Shown here piece by piece: positions 13,433 through 22,754 of a stretch of 64,000 nucleotides of DNA. The DNA comes from Loxodes magnus (Eukaryota; Ciliophora; Karyorelictea; Loxodida; Loxodidae). Every line of letters begins with the position of its first letter. Position 1 is the first letter of the stretch. The notes beneath the pieces were generated by a model, which searched no databases, had not been told where the DNA came from, and worked only from the letters and a program-made list of their open reading frames with translations. The stretch is from contig CAMPDV010000060.1 of NCBI GenBank assembly GCA_946699065.1, positions 682,001 through 746,000 on the forward strand. Reading direction: 5' to 3'. The position numbers and the translations under genes are program-made.

Positions 13433-13745
13433 TAAAAAGATGGTGGGAGCTGAGATTGACCTTCTGAATCATATTTTCTGGTTTTATGGCTAGGAACAAG
13501 TTCCTTTCCTGTCGCTGAGAAAGTCCCTGGTCAAAGTCAACCTTTGCAAGGGAACGCCTTCTTCTTGATTATCCACTCCTGGTAGGGGCTTGAAGCCTGG
13601 CTGCCCATAGCGATGGAGCTCCCTGGTAGCTGCTTTTCGAAAGCAACAGGATATCCCCGTTATCCCATGAAGGGAGTGTTGGGGTCGTTAAACTGCAAGA
13701 AGTTGCAGTCCAAAAACTCTTTTAGTTTAAAATTAATTTAAAATT
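13433..13745 (+). mobile_element. SINE-like retroposon, copy 1
   Basis: A 313-bp GC-richer island flanked by an identical 20-bp direct repeat (13413-13432 and 13746-13765, sequence AAGTTTTTACTTCTTATAAT), the footprint of target-primed reverse transcription. It shares its whole length with copies at 14364 and 22433. Landmarks on this strand are GATGGTGGGAGCTGAG near the start, an A-box-like TGGCTAGGAAC, a B-box-like GGCTTGAAGCC, and a T-run near the end followed by AGTTTAAAATTAATT. There is no protein-coding capacity common to the copies beyond shadows. It is therefore probably a pol III-transcribed non-autonomous element; promoter boxes are inferred by resemblance. Confidence 0.8.
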
Positions 13746-13765
13746 AAGTTTTTACTTCTTATAAT

Positions 13766-14345
13766 ATCATCTAGAGTATCTCTGAGAAAGGAAAAGTTTA
13801 ATATCTAAATGAAGCTAAGAAGAATGTATGCAGAATTTAATTATAATAATATTTAATAATTAATTTTAAGATTTTAGCTTATTATATAAGTAATTAATAT
13901 AATTATTGTAAATAATATAATTCATAATGTTTTATTATATTTAATTGAAGAACTATAAATTAAATTAGTTTATCTATTAAAGTTTATTTAAAATAATGTC
14001 AATATTTTTGTATCTTAAATATGTTTAAACATTCCATTTTATAAAGTTTTATAATTAATTGATTATTATCAATTTTTTAATCTGAGTTAAACTTTTTTTC
14101 TGTGAATCATAAAACTTATTAAGCTTTCCTGTAATATCAAAAATTAACTTCAATTTTTAAATTAGAAATAAAATTCAAAGAAAATTAGAATTTTATAGTG
14201 TTACTTTACTTTAATATCTATCAAATATTATCAAATTTTTTGCTTTTTATTGTAATTTAATTCTCAAATCTATACAATACTTAAAAAAAGTTTAAGAATT
14301 TTCTATTAAAAATTAATGAAATTTAATATCTTAATGAATCATATC
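13766..14345. other. AT-rich spacer between two SINE copies
   Basis: Nearly 600 bp of AT-rich DNA between SINE copies 1 and 2. No coding frame or RNA gene could be supported. Confidence 0.4.
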
Positions 14346-14363
14346 AATTAAATAGAAGTTATA

Positions 14364-14673
14364 ATTGAAAAGATGGTGCGAGCTGAGAATGACCTTCGTG
14401 ACAACACTTTCTGGTTTTATGGCTAGGAACAAGTTCCTTTCCTGTCGCTGAGAAAGTCCCTGGTTAGAGTCATTTTCTGAAGGGAACGGTGTCTTTGAGA
14501 TTATCTGCTCTTGGTAGGGGCTTGAAGCCTGGCTGCTCATAGCGATAGAGCTCCCTAGCAGCTGTTCCTGGAACATAACAGGATAATCCCGTTATTCCAT
14601 AAAAAGAGAGCGTCGGGTCGTGCATCGGAAAGGAGTTTCCGGTTCAAAACTTTTTTAGTTTAAATTAATTAAT
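14364..14673 (+). mobile_element. SINE-like retroposon, copy 2
   Basis: A 310-bp element in the same orientation as copy 1, about 0.6 kb downstream of it. It is flanked by a perfect 18-bp direct repeat (14346-14363 and 14674-14691, AATTAAATAGAAGTTATA). It keeps the conserved blocks GGAACAAGTTCCTTTCCTG, GAGAAAGTCCCTGG and GGGGCTTGAAGCCTGG, and ends in a six-T run followed by AGTTTAAATTAATT. It differs from copy 1 by scattered substitutions and short indels, so the copies are not of very recent common origin. The open frame seen on the minus strand here (14331-14576) is an artefact of the repeat. Confidence 0.82.
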
Positions 14674-14691
14674 AATTAAATAGAAGTTATA

Positions 14692-15618
14692 CTTTATGAC
14701 TAGCTTTTACTTAAAAATTTTCAAAATTTCTTGTTTATTTTACGAAATAGCCATTGCAATAATATATAATTTTATAGGATAAATTTATTCTAAATTTTTT
14801 TTATAATATAAAACTAAAGTAAAAATTAATAAAAATTATGAAGTATCTTAACTTTTTTAACTAGAAAAAAAGAATTTCAGATTTAAGCATTTTTGCTTTT
14901 AATATATCTTTCTTTATCCTCTAAATTATAAAATATAAAAAATATTTTAGAAGATTAATAACTAAACTAAAAGCCTTAACTACTTGCCATGCATTAATTT
15001 CAATATTCTCTTCTAATAAAAATTTGTGACTTATTGCAATTTAATTTAATTTTAAGTTTATCTCTATTAAAATTTGTCATTATCTCAGTACATTCACTTT
15101 TTATTAAAAAATGGTCTATTGTCTATTTAGTTTTAAAAATTTTCATTAAAATGTAAATTCTTTTTTTCATGATATTTCTTTATTTAATGTTTCACTCTAT
15201 GAAATTTATTTTTTTTATCTATCTTTATATTTTTTTCCAAAATTCCTTATTTTAATCATTATAATACTTATATTACTATTTGAATATATAAAATGTATGT
15301 AATAATTCCTTAACATTCTTTATTAGTGTAATTTTCTTAAATTTATAAATATGTATTAATATGAAAAACTGCTAAATTGAAAGCTTTTATAGCTTAAAAT
15401 ATTTTTTATAGTATGATGTGAAAATGTTTTTAACGCGATAAAAATTATGAATCACTTGTAAGTTTTTAAAAATTATACTAATTTTGGTGATAATCCAATG
15501 TGAACGAAATAATGCGTAATTTTAAATTAGGAAGGAATTTAAAGAAAAATTTAAATAAATAAATATTAATTTAATGGAAATCTTTTTTAAAAAAGTATAT
15601 AAATAAATAAATACATAA
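14692..15618. other. AT-rich region, no supported gene
   Basis: About 0.9 kb of very AT-rich sequence between SINE copy 2 and the hairpin repeat. Nothing is supported on either strand. Confidence 0.4.
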
Positions 15619-15665
15619 AATTAGAGAGCGCGTAACACCTCAATGACGCGCAGCTCTTTAATAAA
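15619..15665 (-). repeat. third copy of the GC-rich hairpin found in the long inverted repeats
   Basis: GAGAGCGCGTAACACC and GACGCGCAGCTCTTTAA form a perfect GCGCGT/ACGCGC stem plus an outer AGAG/CTCT pairing. The motif and its AT-rich flank (AAATAAATA upstream) match the hairpin part of the 5753-5938 and 18679-18866 repeats, but the tandem 20-bp units are missing here. Its orientation equals that of the left inverted repeat when read on the minus strand. It lies directly downstream of the degraded minus-strand gene at 15640-16836. Confidence 0.65.
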
Positions 15666-16836
15666 GATTCTTAAAGTTTGTAAATGTCTCCTTTTTTAAG
15701 CATTTATTTGTCTCCTTCCAGTAGTTCTTTTCCTGCATCAGATCATCCCATCACAAAAAATCGCTGCCTTATGTCATATAGAACTCTAGATTGCTCTTCC
15801 TTTTTTTCTTTTGTTGAGGACATTTCAGTCAAGGTCATTGACTTTTGCAGGTGAAAAATGCTTTTCTGATTACCTTTTCTGTTATTTATTCCTTTTTTTT
15901 CTCTATTTCCATTGAAATACATCCACTCTATTTGGATTAGTGTCAGAATTAAAGTTTTTTATTCATTCTCTGCTAAATTAGTTTTGCCTCACTCAGTTTT
16001 TTTCGTCTTAATCTTGAAAAATTCAAATATCGTTTTCAATTGTCTGAACCATTTCTCTTACCATTTTTAACTCTGTTATGTTTCTAAATTTTCTGTCGAA
16101 GTGTGATTCTCCATCTTCAATATGGTACTCTAATTCTTCTTTTTGTTGCTTGATTTCTTTCAATATTAGAAAACTTATTATCAATGTTCATATTATTTTA
16201 AAATCTTGGCTAGATCCATATGTTTTATGGTTTTTTCGTCTAACATAAATTATATAAGTGTTATAATCGCCAAAAAATTTATCACTGGTTAGTTTATAAA
16301 TGTTTTTTTATAAAATCAATGGTTCATTTCAATTATCATCAAACTTAATTTCTTCTATTAAATAGCTACTTGAATAAATTTAACATTTATTGACCACAGG
16401 AATCTTGCTCCAATCTAACATGGACAGAAAAAAAAATTTTAATTTTTGAGCATTTACAATATCTAATAGTAATTAATCTCTCCCTTATATCTTTTTCTAA
16501 TAAATTTTTTCTTCTGGAGAGCGATATAACTAGTCATATATTTAATAGCTTTTGAGTTACTAGTTCTTGCTTCTTCTGAAAATACCATCATCTTATAAAA
16601 ATATATCACTTCTTTAACAGTAGAAGCATCTTGTTCTCCAGTTCTTCTTACCATGATCTATTTTTAGATATTTTTGGCGTTTTTAATATTTTAGAATTTT
16701 TTCTGATTCAAAAAATATTTTGAGTTCTGCTATTATAATACCATAGGATTATTATTTGGATTTTGCAGGGAAATTGAGACAATTGAACCTTGGTGCTAAT
16801 TTCCTTTTATAATCATTGATTTTCATTTAATGGGTA
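15640..16836 (-). pseudogene. unrecognised gene with a frame break, inside the inverted-repeat block
   Basis: Minus-strand coding sequence of unknown family. It reads from a possible ATG near 16820 (MIIKGNQHQGSIVSIS) through MVRRTGEQDASTVKEVIYFY (16654) to about 16450, where a run of nine Ts breaks the frame. Adding one base there would continue it in phase into LDWSKIPVVNKCQIYSSSYL. From there it goes on as KNIYKLTSDKFFGDYNTYII and RKFRNITELKMVREMVQTI down to about 15700. The composition is charged and globular, with no signal peptide. Several in-frame TGA codons could be W or the true stop, so the 3' end is uncertain. It could be a protein encoded by the surrounding element or an unrelated decayed gene; a homopolymer sequencing error is also possible. 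Confidence 0.45.
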
Positions 16837-17660
16837 TTTTATATTATAAGTTAGAAAATCAATTCGTTAATTTAAGTCTTAGAATTACTATTACAGTTTT
16901 TTTATGTTGCTTCTAGAAAGTGAATTTAACGAGAGAATTTTATTAATCGATGTCCTGTTAGTTCTTACTGTATTATTTCTTAGATGCCATTTTATATTAT
17001 AATATCAGATTAAAATAATTTGAAAATCTCCAAAATTAAAGATAATTAATTTATAAACCTAAAAAATTAAATAAATTTTATACTTTTCTATTGGAAGATG
17101 AACTAATTTATATTAGAAATATACTTTATTTAAAATAAAAAAACAAACCCCACCTATTAAAAAATAAAAATAATTATATATAATAAATTAATCAACTATA
17201 AATTAAAAAAACACCATCTTTTAAAATTGAATAATCATATTATATTAACTTTTAAAAATATCATAAAAAGAGAAATAATTCTAATTAAACTAAGAATTTA
17301 TAAAAATAAATAATAAATGAAGATATTTCTTAAATTTCATACATCATAAAATAAAAAATATCAATTAAAAAGACTCATTTTTATTAAAAGTATAAGTATT
17401 AAAAAATATTTTACAAATATGAGAAAAAAAAAATTCAAAACAACCAACCGAAAAGATTTTTTTCAAAAAAATGGTACTAAAATAAAAGAAAAAAATTAAA
17501 AAAATACATATCAATATAAAAAATAATTAAAAAATAGTAAAAATATAATAAAATTAAATAAAAATTAAAATAACTAGAAATAATATCTAAAAAATATTAT
17601 AGAAATAATTTCAAAAAAATAACTAAACAAAAAAATTAAAGTAACAAAAAAGACCTATAA
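16837..17660. other. extremely AT-rich spacer
   Basis: About 0.8 kb, much of it A-rich on this strand (17100-17640) with almost no G or C. No coding or RNA gene could be supported. Such biased DNA resembles eroded mobile-element interior or a spacer. Confidence 0.4.
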
Positions 17661-18052
17661 TGAGCTGATTCTGCTGAAGGCTTGGGTACACAAAATAAAA
17701 CTGATGGAGATACAACAAATAAAAAATTTGTGAAAATAAAAAATTTTATAAAACCTAGCCAAAATTCTGAAGATGATCTATATAGGATAAAAATGATTGT
17801 AGGAGACTAGTTACTATAAAAAATAGTCGATTTTAAAAAAGAAGAACGAAGTAGGTTTTGGAAAGGACTGAGAGTGGAATAAAATATCAACGGTAAAGAA
17901 AGGTTAGATTATCAGCCATAGATATTTTACTCAAAATTATGAATTTGGAGGATAAACGAATTATTTCAATGAATTTTACAATTATTCTTGAGATTTTTTA
18001 AAAACTAATACAGGACAAACCAAATAAAGGTAAAGTCACATAGAAAATAAAT
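17661..18052 (+). CDS. short unrecognised coding fragment inside inverted-repeat block
   Basis: A GC-richer patch with a protein-like plus-strand frame: ADSAEGLGTQNKTDGDTTNK, then RIKMIVGDQLLQKIVDFKKE and RSRFWKGLRVEQNINGKERL, before composition decays after about 18000. There is no ATG in frame at its beginning, because a TGA immediately precedes it, and no clear stop. It is therefore probably an internal exon or a fragment. It matches no family I know. Its location about 650 bp inside the right inverted repeat makes an element-encoded gene possible. Confidence 0.35.
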
Positions 18053-18678
18053 TATATTATAAATATTAAATCATTTAATATGTATCAGTTTTATTTTAAT
18101 TGTACAAATTTTTATTTATTCAATAGCCATCAATCTTCATTATTCTTTAAAAAATTCATAAAAAATGTAATAAATACTCTTAATCTTTAAACTTATTATA
18201 CTTTGTTGAGTTCTATTTCTAAAAATATATTATCTTTTTTCAATATTATAAGTATATGAATAATAGTATAGTTGTTTATTTATAATTAAATTAAGACATT
18301 GCTTTCATATAAATTTATCTTTAAAAGTAATTAATAGTTCAAATTTAAATAGCTTCACATATTAATTCTTGATAATAAAATTATTATTTTCCATATTTTT
18401 TAATTATTTTTACTAGAATTATAGATAAATAGAAAATTTAAATTAGTTTAAGATTATATCACTTTTTTATTATTCAGCTCTTTTCATCCCCATTTCATAT
18501 TGTATGTTTATTTTTCTATGAAAATATTGGCTTAAAAAGGTGCATTTTGTTTTATTTTATTTTTTAACTTTTAGAAAAGATATTCTTTTCTTAAAATGGT
18601 TTTACTTTTTCATTTATTCTATTGATAAAATTAAAATCATTTTTTTAACATATAAATAATAATAAATAAATAAATTTG
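18053..18678. other. AT-rich spacer next to right inverted repeat
   Basis: About 0.6 kb of AT-rich sequence. Nothing could be supported. Confidence 0.4.
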
Positions 18679-18866
18679 ATTATAGAGCGCGTAGCACTCT
18701 CGTTGGTGCGCAGCTCTTTAAAAAAAATGTTTCATACTGACAAGAATGTTTGTTACTGATAAAATTATCAGATACTGATAAATCTTGTTCAATACTGGTA
18801 TAATTATTCAGTACTGATAAAAATGTTCAATACTGATATAATTTTAGAATACTCGTAATCTTTAAT
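18679..18866 (-). repeat. right copy of ~185-bp inverted repeat
   Basis: The reverse complement matches 5753-5938 at roughly 95% by eye, including all six 19-20 bp tandem units (18727-18842) and the GC-rich palindrome at 18683-18718 (TAGAGCGCGTAGCACTC...). The outer edge is TAATC at 18857-18861. The palindrome is better paired here than in the left copy, because AGAGC pairs with GCTCT and the left copy has lost one side. Together the pair bounds 13.1 kb. Confidence 0.8.
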
Positions 18867-19036
18867 ACTTGCTGGAGGTCCAAGGACATGGCAGGATTGT
18901 GTCTCATTGCATCACCAAAGCAGAGGACGACATGTGTCAATTATGGGTACTTAAATTCCCCAACCTCTGATGAAGACGACCTTGTTGTTCACCTTCGAAC
19001 AACTATGGCGGTTTTAAAATAAAAAAAAAAATATAA
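18867..19036. other. GC-rich island ending in an A-run, next to right inverted repeat
   Basis: From CTTGCTGGAGGTCCAAGG to ACAACTATGGCGGTTTT, about 150 bp have a base composition near 47% GC in otherwise ~20-25% GC surroundings. A run of AAAATAAAAAAAAAAAT follows at once. No such island flanks the left inverted repeat. Frames are open but short and unrecognised. It could be the 3' end of a retroelement, a truncated SINE of another family, or a small RNA gene. Confidence 0.4.
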
Positions 19037-19645
19037 TAAAATTCAAAAGCTATAACTAATTTTTTTTAATTTTGCACAAAAGAGATTCTAAAGAAAGTTC
19101 TCAGATGAAGAGTATCAGATTAAAATTGCATGCTACCAAAGTTTATCTTTTAAATATTTTGTAAATTCAAATTCAAAATATTAAAAATCTACTTCTATAG
19201 AATATATAAAGGATAAAATAATTTTTGCAGTTTTAATATTGATAAAAAAAATTCTATAGCATTTAATAAATTAAATAATTGCAAAATATTTAAGTAATTT
19301 AGCTTAATCATTCAAATATTTATAAAGAATTAAATATTTTATTGTTTATAATTCATAACCTTTACAGCTATAATTTTATAATATTTTAAATCTTAATATA
19401 CAATATGATATTTCTTTCCTTTTTTATATGAGATCATCAATCTCATTCTTAGCTCCTTTGTAATTTTATCTAATCCTTAAAATTATTTTTTATTCTAAAT
19501 CCTGCTTCCAATCATCTTACTATTTCTATAATACGCTTATATCTTTTTCATATTCTTAAAATACCTTGAAATATAATTTTGTGGATTTGATACTTTCTTT
19601 AAAAGTAAATATAGCAAAAAGGCATTAGTAGAAATAAATTAAAGC
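19037..19645. other. AT-rich intergenic region
   Basis: About 0.6 kb upstream of the C9-methyltransferase-like gene. No gene could be supported; its promoter presumably lies here. Confidence 0.4.
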
Positions 19646-21424
19646 ATGTATTTTAAAGCATACTAATAACAAATAAATGATGAGAGTCACTATTACTTAA
19701 AAATAGCTTCTGATGAAACTCACTTTCAAATACTTTATTTAAATATCCACTTTAAATCCATTAAGAGTATTTGCAAGACTTCCTTCTTTTATGCTGGCTT
19801 TATCTGAATTAAGTTGTCTATTATTGGCTTATATATAGAATTTTTTAGTTAAAACAGTAATGCTTTGAGTTATAATTAAATACTTTTAAATTAAACCAAA
19901 AATTAATATTATTAAAATAATTTGCCCGTAATTCCTTTGGTCTTAATTTTATTGCCATTTCTTCCACTCATTTTATGTTATTTATTTAAAATTTCTTGGG
20001 GTTAAACATATATGGATCCAACAAGGATTGAGTGGAGAAATCGAGTTCATGGATTCAATTTTATAATGTGGTTCTTAGAGAATCCTTTAGCAGGATTATT
20101 TTTCATTCCGTTCCTTCCAACAGCTTTAACTTTCTTAATAGTGTTTTGTTATGACTTAAATTTATATTTTCTGTTTTTGAGCTTGGTGCCAGTGGATTTG
20201 ATGATTACTGGTCTTTCTTTATTGATAATGGGAAGTAGAGTTCAAGATAATGGTCCTATAAATAAACAATATGAAGATTTGATAGTTTTCAAAGATTAAT
20301 CTTTCTAAAATAAATGGAAAAGCATAAAAATCCCTATAGAAACTGCAGTAGAAGCATATTAAGATCAAAAGATAGATTTCAAAGATGTTTTGAGAGTATT
20401 TGAAGTTCGATACGAACTTTTTAGGTTTTGCATTACTTCCAATCATATCAAGTCTTTAATCAAAGATCTCTTCTCTAGAATTTGGGTACATACCAAAGAT
20501 GCTGATAAAGCTGATGTTTCTAATGTATATAATCGAGGAAACGATTTCTACGGTTGGTTCCTTTGTGATCGAATGCTCTATTCATCAGGAATATTCAATT
20601 CAAGAGAAGGTGATTTATAAGAAGCTCTAAAATAGGAAATTGAATTAAATATGCAATATGATGTAACTTAAAAAAGGAGAAGAACTTTTAGATTTTGGGT
20701 GGTTGGGGAGCTTTAATATGCCATGCATCTAAAAACTTTGGAGTAAAATGCACAGGCATAAGACTATCATAGGAATAAGATAACTTTATAGCATCAAAAC
20801 CAAAGGAAGACCGTCCAAGCGTTGAAGTTAAAGTTATGAATGCTTGGGATATTCCATCAGATAAAAAATACGATAAAATTTCGTGTGTTGAGATGAATGA
20901 ACACATTGGAATTAGAGACATTTAAAAATTCTAGCATTTTGTTAGAAATTTATTGAAAGATGATGGCATCTTTTATCTTCAAATTGCCGGTACGAAGAAA
21001 CTGGTAATGAGAAGATTTTGTTTGGGGATTATTTATGAATAAGTATATATTTCCAGGAGCTGATGCTTCATGTCCCTTAGCTTGGGATATTGAATAACTT
21101 GAAAAAGCAGGATGGAAAATTAGAGAGGTTGAAAATAATGGAGTTCACTATGCTGTTACCATTTTAAGATGGTACTATAATTGGCTTAAAAATAAATAAA
21201 AAGTTGTCGCCAAGTATGGCGAATGGGTATGGAGGAATTGGGTAGTATTCTTGGCTTAGTCTTATTTAATAGGATCGTAAGGTTCAAGCACAGTTTATAT
21301 GATGACTATGACAAAGAATTTCCCTAACGGTAAAACTTCAAGAAAGGGAATTCCAGAGAACATGAAACAGCCACCTATTGACAAAACTGCAATGTTCGTC
21401 AGACCGAAATACGTTCTCGAGTGA
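19646..21424 (+). pseudogene. sphingolipid C9-methyltransferase-like gene with frame breaks
   Basis: Homologous to the cyclopropane-fatty-acyl-phospholipid synthase superfamily, closest in pattern to fungal sphingolipid C9-methyltransferase, which methylates the sphingoid base of glucosylceramide using S-adenosylmethionine in membranes. The N terminus (ATG 19646) contains hydrophobic helices (LPVIPLVLILLPFLPLILCY; a second pair near 20100-20230), then YNRGNDFYGWFLCDRMLYSS. Motif I appears as KKGEELLDFG, then GWGALICHASKNFGVKCTGI in another frame. It is followed by EDFVWGLFMNKYIFPGADAS and NNGVHYAVTILRWYYNWL, with TGA at 21422. The frame changes three times: near 20630, at motif I near 20700, and near 20986. 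Each is equivalent to one surplus or two missing bases, so the last part is again in the starting frame. GT-AG introns do not explain them without deleting conserved residues. It is either a pseudogene or affected by assembly errors. Confidence 0.75.
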
Positions 21425-22417
21425 CAAATTTTTTAAATCTAGAAAATTAAATAAAATTATTCTTATTTCTCTTTATTCTATAATCTTCTTCCTGCAAGAA
21501 AAATTAAAAATTAATTATACAAATTTACTTTTTTTATCTACCTTTTATCATAAAAATGCTAACAAAGATAACTTATTAAATGTAAATATTAATTTATAAT
21601 TATATAGATATAAACTTTTAGTATTAATAAAATTTTTAGATGTATATTTATTTTATTTAAAATAAAGCTATATTTACTATAATTTTTTATTTTATTTTAT
21701 TAATTTATACTAAAGATAAAACTCATTAATATCATCATACTTCCAAGAATATTAGACTTCAGCATATAAATTGGAAATTATTTTGGAAAATATTAGAGGT
21801 ATATAGCACTATCAACTAGGCTTATTATGTAAATATTATATATCTAAGAGTATAAATGTCTCTTTTATTTAGCATTATTATTATTAAAGCTAAAAGCACA
21901 TATAAATCCTTCATCCCTCCTATTAACTTATTTCTCCTGATATAATTAGCAATTCTCTATTATTAGGTTTTATTCATTTAGTTGTTTTTATATTTCTGCT
22001 TAGAGAGCTATATTTATAAAATTTTTTATTTCTTTAATTTAGCTTTAATTATATGCCTTCAAAATTATTCAAGTTATAAATGTATTTTGCAAATCTTAAA
22101 TCAGAAATTTTTTCATGTTATTGAATAAAATTAAAAGTTTGTGCTTAGATTTTATCATAAATTGCTTTATTATGGAAAATTAACCTTATTAACATGTACT
22201 AAAATATTTAAGCTTCAAGATATTTTTAAAAAGTTTCTCATTTGCATTTACTTTCATTAGTGCTTTTTTTAAAGAGAAACTAGTTAATATAATTACAAAT
22301 GTTAGGAAATAAATATATATAGTAAATTAACTTCTTTGACTATTTTCATTCATCGATATAGAAATAGAGCCTAAATGATCAAAATTGATTGTATATTACT
22401 TTTTTAACTAAAGTTAA
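21425..22417. other. AT-rich intergenic region
   Basis: About 1 kb between the methyltransferase-like gene and SINE copy 3. No coding frame or RNA gene could be supported. Confidence 0.45.
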
Positions 22418-22432
22418 TTTAACTGAAATAAT

Positions 22433-22739
22433 TAATTTCAACTAAAAAAGCTTTTGGACCGGAAATTCCTTTCCGATGCACGACCCGACGCTCTCTTTTT
22501 ATGGAATAACGGGATTATCCTGTTGTGCTCCAGGCACAGCTGCTAGCGAGCTCTATCGCTATGAGCAGCCAGGCTTCAAGCCCCTACCAAGAGCGGATAA
22601 TCTCAAAGACAGCGTTCCCTTCAGAAAATGACTCTGACCAGGGACTTTCTCAGCGACAGGAAGGGAACTTGTTTCTAGCCATAAAGTCAGAAAGTGTTGT
22701 CACGAAGGTTATTCTCAGCTCCCACCATCTTTTAAATTT
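22433..22739 (-). mobile_element. SINE-like retroposon, copy 3
   Basis: A 307-bp copy in reverse orientation, flanked by a 15-bp direct repeat TTTAACTGAAATAAT (22418-22432 and 22740-22754). Read on the minus strand it begins TTTAAAAGATGGTGGGAGC and ends in a six-T run followed by AGTTGAAATTAATT, matching copies 1 and 2. It is closer to copy 2 (for example GACTCTGACCAGGGACT equals the complement of the corresponding copy 2 block with one change). The open frame 22525-22926 read across it on the plus strand resembles the antisense frame of copy 2 only because both are the same repeat. Confidence 0.8.
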
Positions 22740-22754
22740 TTTAACTGAAATAAT

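Noticed and set aside
13433..13745. Resemblance of the SINE to RNase P RNA (GAAAGTCC, later ACAGG...CCCGTTAT)
   Set aside because: Only short words match and the other conserved regions could not be placed. I keep the origin open.
14630..14656. GGTTCAAAAC near the end of SINE copy 2 as a tRNA T-loop or B-box
   Set aside because: It is not conserved in copies 1 and 3 and no acceptor stem or anticodon arm can be formed.
5753..18866. Maverick/Polinton identity for the 13-kb block
   Set aside because: No integrase, packaging ATPase, capsid or polymerase sequence was recognised; only the repeat layout is similar.
20663..20691. A 29-nt intron to explain the frame change in the methyltransferase gene
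   Set aside because: It would delete residues that match the family exactly (KKGEELLDFG), so the segment is ancestral coding sequence.
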